Of a stretch of DNA of 9,184 bases, positions 1 through 6,398 are shown piece by piece (within the stretch, counting starts at the first letter, position 1; every line of letters starts with the position of its first letter). Below the pieces are notes generated by a model. The model ran no database searches. It was given only the letters and a program-made list of their open reading frames with translations, and had not been told where the DNA came from. Position numbers and translations under genes: made by a program. The DNA is from CAZART01 sp964487555 (GTDB lineage: Bacteria; Bacteroidota; Rhodothermia; Rhodothermales; VXPQ01). The stretch lies in assembly GCA_964487555.1 (NCBI GenBank), contig CAZART010000164.1:1-9184 (forward strand). The letters run 5' to 3'.

Positions 1-680
1 TTCATGTAGTACGGAAACCGGCTCGAGCAGCCGATGCCGCTGATGAACACGCTGTTCTCTCTCGGTATGCCAAGGTCAGGCATCAGGCGCTGAACGGTAG
101 CCAGGATGGCATAGTCGCCGCATCCCGGGCACCAACGCACATCCTGATCCGACGAAAAGTCTTTTCGGGTGAGCTTGGATGGCGCACCGTCCCCCCCCAC
201 GCCGGGCGGTAGCGTCGGCTTCTTGCCACCGCCGGGCTTAGACGCACCAGGCGGCATGGCCGGCTTCTTCGCACCGGGGCCCGCCGGTTTGGACATGCCA
301 GGCGGCATCGCCGGCTTCTTCGCGCCGGGACCCGCCGGCTTGGACGCACCGGGCGGCATGGCCGGCTTCTTCGCGCCGGGGCCCGCCGGTTTGGACATGC
401 CGGGCGGCATGGTCGGCTTCTTCGCACCGGTTCCCGCCGGTTTGGACGCGCCGGGCGGCATGGCCGGCTTCTCCGCGCCAGGTCCGGCCGGTTTGGCTGT
501 GCCGGGCGGCGTGGCCGGCTTCTTCGCACCGGTTCCCGCCGGTTTAGACGCGCCGGGCGGCAAAGACGGTTTCTTCGTGCCCTTCGGAAGCTCCGGCTCC
601 GTCAGGTCCGATCTTCCGTCTTTTGGCCGATCGTTTGAGGATGTCGGGGAGCCCTGCTGGTTTCTGTCCTGATCACTCAT
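1..680 (-). CDS. korB: 2-oxoglutarate:ferredoxin oxidoreductase beta subunit, N-terminal part, with repeat extension
   Basis: Open frame from an ATG at 680 running off the left edge; 226 complete residues are visible. Residues 170-226 match the start of the OFOR beta core: DQDVRWCPGCGDY at 178-190 and GIGCSSRFPYYM at 215-226. Cys184, Cys187 and Cys218 have the 3- and 31-residue spacing of three cysteines binding the [4Fe-4S] cluster in this family; the fourth ligand and the thiamine-pyrophosphate motif lie outside. With KorA it would form the catalytic dimer giving succinyl-CoA and reduced ferredoxin in the cytoplasm. Family beta chains begin about a dozen residues before the first cysteine, so residues 1-170 are extra: a polar leader, then a Lys/Pro/Ala/Gly repeat tract. 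The start lies 33 nt after the korA stop; a GGAG lies 16 nt upstream, too far to be a convincing ribosome site. In-frame internal ATGs (residues 74-142) and GTG161 are alternative starts. Family identity is firm; 2-oxoglutarate specificity is inferred. Confidence 0.93.
   Translation of the reverse strand, partial: MSDQDRNQQGSPTSSNDRPKDGRSDLTEPELPKGTKKPSLPPGASKPAGTGAKKPATPPGTAKPAGPGAEKPAMPPGASKPAGTGAKKPTMPPGMSKPAGPGAKKPAMPPGASKPAGPGAKKPAMPPGMSKPAGPGAKKPAMPPGASKPGGGKKPTLPPGVGGDGAPSKLTRKDFSSDQDVRWCPGCGDYAILATVQRLMPDLGIPRENSVFISGIGCSSRFPYYM
240..545 (-). repeat. Six 51-bp tandem repeats coding a 17-residue KorB motif
   Basis: Six exactly 51-bp units encode KorB residues 46-147. The consensus is KPAGPGAKKPAMPPGAS. 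Degenerate half-units flank them, residues 36-45 upstream (575-546) and 148-162 downstream (239-195). Units in coding order are 545-495, 494-444, 443-393, 392-342, 341-291 and 290-240. Differences are largely at third codon positions (GGC/GGT/GGA, CCC/CCT, GCG/GCC, AAA/AAG). Amino-acid changes are few: Pro/Thr at unit position 5, Lys/Glu at 8, Ala/Thr at 11, Met/Thr at 12, Ala/Met/Thr at 16 and Ser/Ala at 17. Position 16 alternates Ala, Met, Ala, Met, Ala over units 2-6, suggesting that 102-bp dimers were duplicated. Each unit carries three lysines (two in unit 2), so the tract is strongly basic and, with its Pro and Gly content, probably disordered. Confidence 0.95.
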
Positions 681-713
681 GGCGTCTATGCGAATTCTCC
701 ATCTACGCGGATC

Positions 714-2591
714 TTATTCGACGGATGCTCCGACGATTTCCAAAATCTTGTCTTCGATCTCGCTTGCGCGGAAGGGGAGTCCCTTGATCTTGTTCAACGG
801 AATAAAGGGCAGCAGGTAAGCATCGCGGAGTATGCGTACCAGCTGGCCGTTGTTGAGCTCGGGCACAAGCACCCGCTCGAAGCGATCAAAGACGGCTCGA
901 AGGTCGGATGGAAGTGGGTTCAAGTACCGAAGCTGGACGGCGCCGACCTTGAGGCCTCGCAACCGGGCAGCTTCCACTCCGGCTTCAATGGCACCTCGAG
1001 TCGATCCCCACCCAACGACGAGCAGCTCGCCCTCTTCATCTCCAAAGAGCTCCGTTGGAGGAATATCACGAGCGATCCGCGCTACCTTCTCCTCGCGCAA
1101 CTTGGTCATGTATTGATGGTTCTCGGGATCGTACGAGACGTTGCCGGTTTCATGCTCCTTCTCGAGACCCCCAAGCCGATGTTCGAGTCCGGGAGTGCCA
1201 GGTTTCGCCCATGCGCGCGAAAGCGTCAGCTCGTCGCGCACGTACGGGAGAAAGACGTCCTCGCCGTCCACTTCGCGATTCGTTTTCGTGGCGAAATCGA
1301 CCTTGAACTTGGGTAGATCACTAAGATTCGGTATCGGCCAGGGCTCGGATCCGGTGCCCAGGTATCCATCCGACAGGAGCATGACGGGTGTCATATATTT
1401 CACGGCGATGCGGCATGCCTCATAAGCCGCATAGAAAGAGTCGCCCGGCGTGCTCGCGGCGACGATCGGAAGAGGCGCCTCACCATTTCGCCCATAGAGC
1501 GCCTGTAGCAAATCACTTTGCTCGGTCTTCGTCGGAAGTCCCGTCGACGGGCCGCCGCGCTGCATGTTGATGATCACCAGCGGCAATTCCGTCATCACCG
1601 CCAGGCCGATCGCCTCGGTCTTCAGGGCCACGCCCGGTCCGCTCGTTGCCGTGATGCCTAGATTTCCGCCAAAGCTGGCGCCCAGTGCGGCGCCGACGGC
1701 CGCGATTTCATCCTCGGCCTGAAACGTCATGACGCCGAAATTTTTGTGGCGGCTCAGCTCATGGAGGATGTCGGAGGCGGGCGTAATGGGATAGGTCCCG
1801 TAGAAAATCGGCAGGCCGCATTCTTTGCTGGCGGCAATCAGGCCGAGGGCCAGCGCCTCGGTTCCGTGGATGGCACGATACGTCCCGGCCTTCAGCTTCG
1901 CCGGTCGTACCTCATAGCGGACCATGAACTGCTCCGTGGTCTCGCCGTAATGAAAGCCTTTCTTGAGAACCAGGATGTTCGCGTCGCGGATGTCGGGCTT
2001 CTTCGCAAATTTCTTCGAAAGCCACTCAATGGCCGGCTCCGTCGGGCGTGAATACAGCCAGAGGGCTAGACCCAGAGCGAACATATTCTTGCTCCGGTCC
2101 ATCTCCTTCTTGTCGAGACCTGTTTCGCTCAATGCCTCGTGCGTAAGCCTCGTGAGCTCGATCGCAATTACACGGTAATTGCTGAGCGATCCGTCGTCCA
2201 GAGGGTTTCGCTGATAGTTGGCCAGGTCGAGATCTCGCTTACCAAACGAGTTGACGTTAACGATGAGCGTCCCGCCGCTGCGCACACGCCGAACGTTTAC
2301 CTTTAAGGCGGCCGGGTTCATCGCTATCAACATGTCCACTTCGTCGCCCGGAGTACGGACGTCGACGGAACCGAAGTGCAGCTGAAAGCCGCTTACGCCG
2401 TACGTTGTCCCCGCCGGAGCTCGGATCTCTGCGGGGAAGTCGGGCAGCGTGGCGAGGTCATTCCGCGCATAGGCGCTGGCGAGCGTGAACTGCGATCCGG
2501 TGAGCTGCATCCCGTCGCCGGAATCCCCGGCGAAGAGGATGGTGGCTTCAGGGATCTCCTGGATAGTCTTTTCCTGAATGGGAACAGCCAT
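714..2591 (-). CDS. korA: 2-oxoglutarate:ferredoxin oxidoreductase alpha subunit (gamma-alpha fusion)
   Basis: This 625-residue protein has the length and order of the fused gamma/alpha chain of two-subunit 2-oxoacid:ferredoxin oxidoreductases. The gamma domain comes first (about residues 15-200), opening with FAGDSGDGM at 20-28. A linker leads to the alpha chain, which has YPITPAS at 267-273 (the family's substrate-binding YPITP motif), QAEDE at 291-295 and the conserved stretch QRGGPSTGLPTKTEQSDL at 344-361. The C-terminal part (about 520-625) looks like the usual transketolase C-terminal-like domain. No ferredoxin-type cysteine cluster is present, as expected when the beta chain carries the only iron-sulfur cluster. 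It is the first gene of a korA-korB pair. ATG at 2591 is the natural start; no Shine-Dalgarno-like purine run precedes it. The TAA stop is in frame with korB, separated by 11 sense codons. Pyruvate or branched 2-oxoacid specificity cannot be excluded from sequence alone. Confidence 0.96.
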   Translation of the reverse strand: MAVPIQEKTIQEIPEATILFAGDSGDGMQLTGSQFTLASAYARNDLATLPDFPAEIRAPAGTTYGVSGFQLHFGSVDVRTPGDEVDMLIAMNPAALKVNVRRVRSGGTLIVNVNSFGKRDLDLANYQRNPLDDGSLSNYRVIAIELTRLTHEALSETGLDKKEMDRSKNMFALGLALWLYSRPTEPAIEWLSKKFAKKPDIRDANILVLKKGFHYGETTEQFMVRYEVRPAKLKAGTYRAIHGTEALALGLIAASKECGLPIFYGTYPITPASDILHELSRHKNFGVMTFQAEDEIAAVGAALGASFGGNLGITATSGPGVALKTEAIGLAVMTELPLVIINMQRGGPSTGLPTKTEQSDLLQALYGRNGEAPLPIVAASTPGDSFYAAYEACRIAVKYMTPVMLLSDGYLGTGSEPWPIPNLSDLPKFKVDFATKTNREVDGEDVFLPYVRDELTLSRAWAKPGTPGLEHRLGGLEKEHETGNVSYDPENHQYMTKLREEKVARIARDIPPTELFGDEEGELLVVGWGSTRGAIEAGVEAARLRGLKVGAVQLRYLNPLPSDLRAVFDRFERVLVPELNNGQLVRILRDAYLLPFIPLNKIKGLPFRASEIEDKILEIVGASVE

Positions 2592-3235
2592 GGGATGATG
2601 AGGAAAGCGGCCGACGAGCGCGCGGTATTACCTGGATCGGTACGTGCGGTACTTGATAGCAGGCATTGCAACGCCGACTTTATTCGCTTGTTCGGGCCCG
2701 TTAGCCTATAGAAGCGCTTTCGCGCGGGCACCCGCAGATTTATCCAGAATTAACAAAACCTGCACAATCAGGCGTGAGTAGTGGGTTACGCGAAGGTGGG
2801 GTGCGACGAGAAAAGCCGGGAATTTATTTGAACGCCTGCGGTGTGCAGGACGGAGGTAAGGTGTCGGGAGGATGAAGAGGTGGCCGCGTGCCATGACGCC
2901 GGGTTTCGCTGTTCCTTCCGTCGCCCGAGTTGGATATCCGCTATGAATCTGCGAATCATTCCGATGATGGACCCTGAAGATCCATATATGAAAAATAAGC
3001 GCTGCCGGGGATAAATGCGATCGAAGAGCAGAAATTAGGGACGGCGATCTGATGAGCACGTCGTCAAAGCATGCCGTCCGAACGTCCGCCTGGCGTTTGA
3101 TCCGTTATTGCGGTCGATATTCTACGCCCGTTAAGGGTCGCGCGCACGCTCCCGCGGCGCAAACAAATCAACGGAATGGAGTGTATACCGCCCGTAGTAT
3201 TTTAAATCTGCTGAACCTGCACGACGGGTGTTGCC
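2592..3235. other. Divergent intergenic region between korA and apaG; no convincing gene
   Basis: Open frames here (for example 2706-3059 minus and 3052-3300 plus) have unnatural composition and match no family I know. I found no tRNA-like T-loop sequence. Weak signals only: on the minus strand TTGTGC (2767-2762), a 17-nt spacer, then GATAAA (2744-2739) could be a korA promoter with a leader of about 145 nt. An 8-bp inverted repeat, CCTGCACA at 2759-2766 and TGTGCAGG at 2842-2849, spans 75 nt; the same right arm also forms a 5-bp hairpin, CCTGC/GCAGG (2835-2849). AT-rich TAGTATTTTAAAT at about 3195-3207 is a possible apaG promoter element. The length is more than two promoters need, so a small RNA or regulator site is possible, but nothing proves one. 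Confidence 0.45.
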
Positions 3236-3619
3236 ATGGTACCCTACATCGCTACCACCGCCGCTATCACGGTAACGGTGCGCCCCGTTTATCTCGATAG
3301 CCAGTCCGACTTCATGATCCGGCGCTTTGTCTTCGGCTATCTGATCGAGATCAATAACAATAGTGAGGGGGAGGTACAACTACTTCGTCGCCACTGGTAC
3401 ATTCGCGACTCGAACGGTCGCGTTCAAGAAGTGGAAGGCGACGGCGTGATTGGGGAGCAGCCGGTCATTCTGCCGGGGCGCAATCACAAATACAGCAGCT
3501 ACTGCGTTCTCGAGACCTTCGAAGGCTCGATGGAGGGCACATATTTAATGCAGCGTCCGAGCGGCGAGCGGTTCAAAATTGCGATCCCTCGCTTCGATCT
3601 CCGCGCGGCCGCGAATTAG
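3236..3619 (+). CDS. apaG: ApaG family protein (DUF525)
   Basis: The 127 residues match the ApaG family along their whole length. Visible features are the N-terminal beta strand with VTVRPVYLDSQSD (13-25), VQLLRRHWYI (47-56), the signature GDGVIGEQPVILPG (68-81), and the C-terminal block GTYLMQRPSGERFKIAIPRF (101-120). ApaG is a small all-beta, fibronectin-III-like soluble protein. Mutants in enteric bacteria affect cobalt/magnesium phenotypes, and the fold also occurs as an accessory domain of some eukaryotic F-box proteins; its biochemical role is unsettled. ATG at 3236 gives the usual family length, with no strong ribosome site (upstream ACGGGTGTTGCC). It stands alone on its strand, divergent from korA and convergent with the 87-residue minus-strand gene. 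A heptanucleotide array begins four bases past its TAG stop, leaving no room for an ordinary terminator. Confidence 0.95.
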   Translation: MVPYIATTAAITVTVRPVYLDSQSDFMIRRFVFGYLIEINNNSEGEVQLLRRHWYIRDSNGRVQEVEGDGVIGEQPVILPGRNHKYSSYCVLETFEGSMEGTYLMQRPSGERFKIAIPRFDLRAAAN

Positions 3620-3622
3620 TTT

Positions 3623-3784
3623 TCGTTCGTCGTTCGTCGTTCGTCGTTCGTCGNNNNNNNNNNNNNNNNNNNNNNNNNNNNNNNNNNNNNNNNNNNNNNN
3701 NNNNNNNNNNNNNNNNNNNNNNNNNNNNNNNNNNNNNNNNNNNNNNNNNNNNNTCGTTCGTCGTTCGTCGTTCGTCGTTCGTCG
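3623..3784. repeat. Heptanucleotide array (TCGTTCG)n, interrupted by an assembly gap
   Basis: Left of the gap (3623-3653) and right of it (3754-3784) lies the same 31-nt sequence: four perfect copies of TCGTTCG plus TCG. The array sits between the convergent 3' ends of apaG and the 87-residue gene, starting 4 nt from one stop codon and ending 35 nt from the other. The minus strand reads CGACGAA and is purine-rich. True copy number is unknown because of the run of Ns. Period seven is not a multiple of three and no reading frame uses it, so it is taken as non-coding. Confidence 0.95.
3654..3753. other. Assembly gap of 100 N
   Basis: Exactly 100 Ns, a common placeholder for a scaffold gap of unknown size, flanked by identical repeat sequence on both sides. 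The gap most likely marks where short reads could not cross the heptamer array, so content and length here are unknown. Open frames that appear to cross it are artefacts. Confidence 0.95.
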
Positions 3785-3819
3785 GAAGCCGAGCCGTCCG
3801 TAGGTGCGAACGAAGCATG

Positions 3820-4083
3820 CTACCCGATCATCTCCACCTCGATCACATACTCGTCCGTCTTGAGTTCGATGGTGGAATTTTCGCGTGTCAGATGATACTC
3901 TTCAATAGCGTCAGGGAGCATTTCGCGGGGCGTGTCCATCTTGAAGAGCGCGTCGGCTACGACGTGCCAATCCTCAGGAGTTAGATGTACGGTGGCCTGA
4001 CCGTCTTCAGCCACCATCGGAGCGTAGCTTAAGACCTTGTTGAGATGGTTGACCGCCTGTTTCTGATGGAGCGTAGGATCCAT
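3820..4083 (-). CDS. Hypothetical protein, 87 aa, acidic
   Basis: Not recognised. It runs from ATG at 4083 to TAG at 3820. The protein is soluble in character, with no signal peptide or membrane segment. The N-terminal part looks helical (HQKQAVNHLNKVLSYAP, 6-22), a middle segment HLTPEDWHVVADALFKM (33-49) also looks helical, and an acidic C-terminus (DAIEEYHLTRENSTIELKTD, 58-77) ends in alternating hydrophobic/acidic residues (EYVIEVEMIG) suggestive of a beta strand. Protein-like composition and fit between neighbours support a real gene, but short length keeps certainty moderate. It diverges from thyA with 89 nt between starts and converges on apaG across the heptamer array. No good Shine-Dalgarno sequence precedes it. 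Confidence 0.6.
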   Translation of the reverse strand: MDPTLHQKQAVNHLNKVLSYAPMVAEDGQATVHLTPEDWHVVADALFKMDTPREMLPDAIEEYHLTRENSTIELKTDEYVIEVEMIG

Positions 4084-4172
4084 ATTGTCTTAGCCGCTTC
4101 GTAGATTGCCGAGTGTGAGATTTCAACGCGTCAGGTTCCGCTCTGTGCCGATGAATAACGCCGATTCCGATC

Positions 4173-4967
4173 ATGCGCCAGTATCTCGACTATCTCCAGC
4201 ACATCATTGATCACGGGACGCGGAAAAGTGACCGCACCGGCACCGGCACGGTCAGCACGTTCGGTCATCAAATGCGATTCGATCTGCAGGAGGGCTTCCC
4301 GCTGCTGACGACGAAGAAGCTCCACGTACGCAGCATCCTGTATGAGTTGTTCTGGTTTCTGAACGGGGACACGAACGTCCGCTACCTGAACGAGAACGGC
4401 GTCAGGATCTGGGATGACTGGGCCGGTGCCGACGGCGAGCTCGGCCCCGTATATGGGAAGCAGTGGAGGAGGTGGGAGGGCGCCGACGGCCGCATCTACG
4501 ATCAGATCACGATGGTGCTCGAGCAGATTAAGTCCATGCCCGATTCTCGGCGGCACATTGTGAGTGCTTGGAAGGTCGACGAGGTTGGAGAGATGGCGCT
4601 CCCGCCGTGCCACGTAATGTTCCAGTTCTACGTAGCTGAAGGGCGGCTTTCGTGCCAGCTGTATCAACGAAGCGTCGACAGCTTTCTCGGTCTTCCGTTC
4701 AACATCGCGTCATATTCGATCCTCACCCACATGTTTGCTCAGCAGTGCGGCCTCGCCGTCGGTGAGTTCGTGTGGACCGGCGGGGACTGCCATATCTATT
4801 TGAATCATCTTGACCAGGTTGAGGAGCAGTTATCTCGCGAGCCGCGCCCGCTGCCGCGTCTTCTCATCCACCGCGCCCCCGATTCGATCTTCGATTACCG
4901 CTACGACGATTTCGAAATTGTGGACTACCATCCCCATCCGCACATCAAGGCCCCGATTGCCGTCTGA
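4173..4967 (+). CDS. thyA: Thymidylate synthase (ThyA type)
   Basis: The 264 residues equal the E. coli enzyme in length and align almost without gaps. It converts dUMP and 5,10-methylene-tetrahydrofolate to dTMP and dihydrofolate in the cytoplasm, as a homodimer. The catalytic cysteine is Cys146 in LPPCHVMFQFYV. Phosphate-binding arginines are Arg21 (DRTGTGT), the Arg126-Arg127 pair (PDSRRHIVSAW) and Arg166 (QLYQRSVDSFLG). dUMP contacts Asp169, Asn177 (GLPFNIASY), His207 and Tyr209 (GGDCHIYLNH) are all present, and the C-terminus IKAPIAV has the usual form that closes over the active site. ATG at 4173 fits the family N-terminus (MRQYLDYLQ); no ribosome-binding purine run precedes it. The folate partner folA lies about 1.5 kb downstream on the same strand, past a hypothetical gene and an opposite-strand dehydrogenase, so the pair is linked but not a simple operon. 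Confidence 0.98.
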   Translation: MRQYLDYLQHIIDHGTRKSDRTGTGTVSTFGHQMRFDLQEGFPLLTTKKLHVRSILYELFWFLNGDTNVRYLNENGVRIWDDWAGADGELGPVYGKQWRRWEGADGRIYDQITMVLEQIKSMPDSRRHIVSAWKVDEVGEMALPPCHVMFQFYVAEGRLSCQLYQRSVDSFLGLPFNIASYSILTHMFAQQCGLAVGEFVWTGGDCHIYLNHLDQVEEQLSREPRPLPRLLIHRAPDSIFDYRYDDFEIVDYHPHPHIKAPIAV

Positions 4968-4996
4968 GGGAGTTCGCGGCAATGTGAGGCAGCTCC

Positions 4997-5051
4997 GTCT
5001 GGCCGGCGGACGCCACGCGAACCGCGTAGCATACGTGCGCGGATGCCAGAC
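4997..5051. other. Nested inverted repeat between thyA and the 147-aa gene
   Basis: Outer arms GTCTGGC (4997-5003) and GCCAGAC (5045-5051) are perfect 7-bp complements. Inside them CCGCG (5022-5026) pairs with CGCGG (5038-5042). It lies 30 nt after the thyA stop and 80 nt before the next start. It might be a thyA terminator or attenuating hairpin, or a structured leader of the next gene; no T-run follows, so an intrinsic terminator is not well supported. Confidence 0.3.
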
Positions 5052-5117
5052 CAATTGCGGGAGATGTACGTTAAATTCCGTCTACGACCGCCGGAAACGC
5101 GCGTACGCATCAAGATC

Positions 5118-5121
5118 GGAG
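5118..5121 (+). promoter_or_regulatory. Ribosome-binding site (GGAG) of the 147-aa gene
   Basis: GGAG ends 10 nt before the ATG at 5132. That ATG is also the first usual start codon after the in-frame TAA at 5072-5074, so it decides the start. This is one of the few recognisable Shine-Dalgarno sequences in the window. Confidence 0.5.
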
Positions 5122-5131
5122 TCATGTCTAC

Positions 5132-5575
5132 ATGGCAGGAATGGATGTTGACCTTGAGATACACTCGCCTGGATTGGATCTTCACCATCGGCGGTGGAAC
5201 TACCATGTCTTGTTCATGGACGAAGTCCACGACGCCTTCGATCGGATCGCCTCCTTCGGATGGCAATCATACCTCGCGGAGGGGCGCGGAACCATTTTTG
5301 TCGATCGCGACCACTGGATGACGGTGATCAGCGCGCAGTGGAGCCAGGACGAGATGCTCTTTCCATGCAGGTACATCTCCGCCACCCTTGCATTCGATAA
5401 GGCCAAATTTCTGCCGTTGCGGTCGGGATTCCGACAGCTGGTCGAGCAATACGATCCCGAGACCCAATTCGTCCTCACGGTCGAGCACCATTCCGCAGAT
5501 CTCTTGAGTACCTATTTGATGCGCTCGGATCCCGGACCGAAGGAGGCGTTCGAAACAAGTGTTGAAGAGGGATGA
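5132..5575 (+). CDS. Hypothetical protein, 147 aa
   Basis: Not recognised. The product is soluble, rich in aromatic and acidic residues, without signal peptide or transmembrane segment. The N-terminal third has WNYHVLFMDEVHDAFDRIAS (22-41), then GRGTIFVDRDHWMTVISAQW (51-70), a pattern like alternating beta strands. A central MLFPCRYISATLAF (75-88) contains the only cysteine. The C-terminal part (LVEQYDPETQFVLTVEHHSA, 103-122) ends in an acidic tail. Balanced composition and a ribosome site support a real gene. It begins 164 nt after thyA on the same strand and converges with the short-chain dehydrogenase, the two stop codons being 31 nt apart. Its position between thyA and folA could hint at a nucleotide or folate link, but no motif supports that. 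Confidence 0.75.
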   Translation: MAGMDVDLEIHSPGLDLHHRRWNYHVLFMDEVHDAFDRIASFGWQSYLAEGRGTIFVDRDHWMTVISAQWSQDEMLFPCRYISATLAFDKAKFLPLRSGFRQLVEQYDPETQFVLTVEHHSADLLSTYLMRSDPGPKEAFETSVEEG

Positions 5576-5583
5576 GGTGCTCT

Positions 5584-5605
5584 GGCAGCCGTATTCGTAG
5601 CTGCC
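5584..5605. terminator. Possible bidirectional hairpin between convergent genes
   Basis: GGCAGC (5584-5589) and GCTGCC (5600-5605) form a perfect 6-bp stem with a 10-nt loop. It fills the 31-nt gap between the stops of the 147-residue gene (5575) and the minus-strand dehydrogenase (5607). Placement is right for a shared terminator, but the stem is short and no T-tract flanks it. Confidence 0.35.
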
Positions 5606-5606
5606 G

Positions 5607-6398
5607 TCACGGCTTAACAATCCGGTGCGTTCCGAAGCGGCGGCCCAGGAAATCCGTGGCTTTTGCGGGCAGCAACGCGCGCAGCAGCGGTGCGGATCTC
5701 ACCATGAACGGTTCGCGCACGTAAGGCCGGTTTTTTCGAACGGCGGTGACCACACGGCGGGCGACAAGCTTCGCGTCGAGAATCGGCGTCAGGAAGGGCG
5801 CCGTAGGATTGTCGTAGAATCCCGTATTCACCACGCCGGGCGCCACGATCGTCACCCGGACGTGCGAATGGCCGGCGACGTAGAGTTCCTGCCGCAGCGC
5901 TTCGGCAAGCCCGGCCACGAACGACTTCGTTGCTCCGTAGAATACGTGATAGGGGATGCCGAGCAGCGCAGACGCGCTGGCCATCTGGACGATGTGTGCT
6001 TCGTCGGAGCCGATGAGATCGGCCAGGAAAGTCCGGATCATCCAATGAGAGGCGAGCGCATTCACGCGGAGCATTCGCTCCTCCGCAGGCTCGGAAAGGC
6101 TGCTGTAAGCTCCGGTTGCGATCACGCCGGCGTTGTTGATCAGGATGTGGACGGGTCCCCCCTCTTTATGTATGGCATCCCTTAGGGCCTCCACATTCGA
6201 GCGTTCCGACAGGTCGCATGCATATCGGCTGACGTGCGTTAGCCGGCCGAGTTCATCCGCCACGTCCTCGAGGCGGGCGGCATTCACATCCACCAGCACG
6301 AGGCGGGAGCCTTCACCTGCAAAGCGGCGAGCCATTTCGATCCCCATTCCACCGGCCGCGCCGGTGATGAGTACGCGCCGATCTTTGAGCCTGGACAT
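5607..6398 (-). CDS. Short-chain dehydrogenase/reductase (SDR family)
   Basis: This is a 263-residue classical SDR with a Rossmann fold. It has the dinucleotide-binding motif TGAAGGMG (12-19), Asp37 after the second strand (LVLVDVN, favouring NAD(H)), CDL at 61-63, NNAG at 88-91, Asn113, catalytic Ser141 (QMASAS), YGATK at 154-158 (Tyr154, Lys158) and APGVVNTGF at 186-194. The complete Asn/Ser/Tyr/Lys tetrad indicates an active oxidoreductase; the substrate cannot be told from sequence. The C-terminal region (about 230-263) is basic and somewhat hydrophobic (MVRSAPLLRALLPAKA), as in SDRs that act on lipid-like or ketone substrates, so membrane association is possible. ATG at 6398 gives a standard N-terminus. 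It diverges from folA with 59 nt between starts, so the two may share a control region, and it separates thyA and its neighbour from folA. Confidence 0.93.
   Translation of the reverse strand: MSRLKDRRVLITGAAGGMGIEMARRFAGEGSRLVLVDVNAARLEDVADELGRLTHVSRYACDLSERSNVEALRDAIHKEGGPVHILINNAGVIATGAYSSLSEPAEERMLRVNALASHWMIRTFLADLIGSDEAHIVQMASASALLGIPYHVFYGATKSFVAGLAEALRQELYVAGHSHVRVTIVAPGVVNTGFYDNPTAPFLTPILDAKLVARRVVTAVRKNRPYVREPFMVRSAPLLRALLPAKATDFLGRRFGTHRIVKP

Noticed and set aside
83..529. Minus-strand Arg/Pro/Ser-rich repeat protein
   Set aside because: A shifted frame of the same repeats on the korB strand; no family resemblance and it overlaps the korB core.
240..545. CRISPR-like array
   Set aside because: Units are directly adjacent, with no spacers, and lie inside a coding frame; the heptamer arrays are likewise pure tandem repeats.
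169..672. Plus-strand frame coding a Gly/Pro/Ala/Phe repeat protein (APGGMAGFFAPGPAGLD-like), collagen- or silk-like in look
   Set aside because: It is the antisense of the KorB repeat tract. The minus-strand frame continues into the conserved CPGCG core, follows korA in operon position, and explains the synonymous third-base changes.
2706..3300. Candidate small genes at 2706-3059 (minus) and 3052-3300 (plus)
   Set aside because: Composition is rich in Arg, His and Ser with no domain-like pattern; the plus-strand one overlaps the start of apaG out of frame.
3573..3818. Small proteins with TTNDERR-type repeats across the gap, on either strand
   Set aside because: They consist of the heptamer array plus Ns; any frame through a period-7 repeat gives a 7-residue pattern.
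5625..6185. Plus-strand frame of 186 residues
   Set aside because: It is antisense to the short-chain dehydrogenase, whose catalytic motifs are complete.
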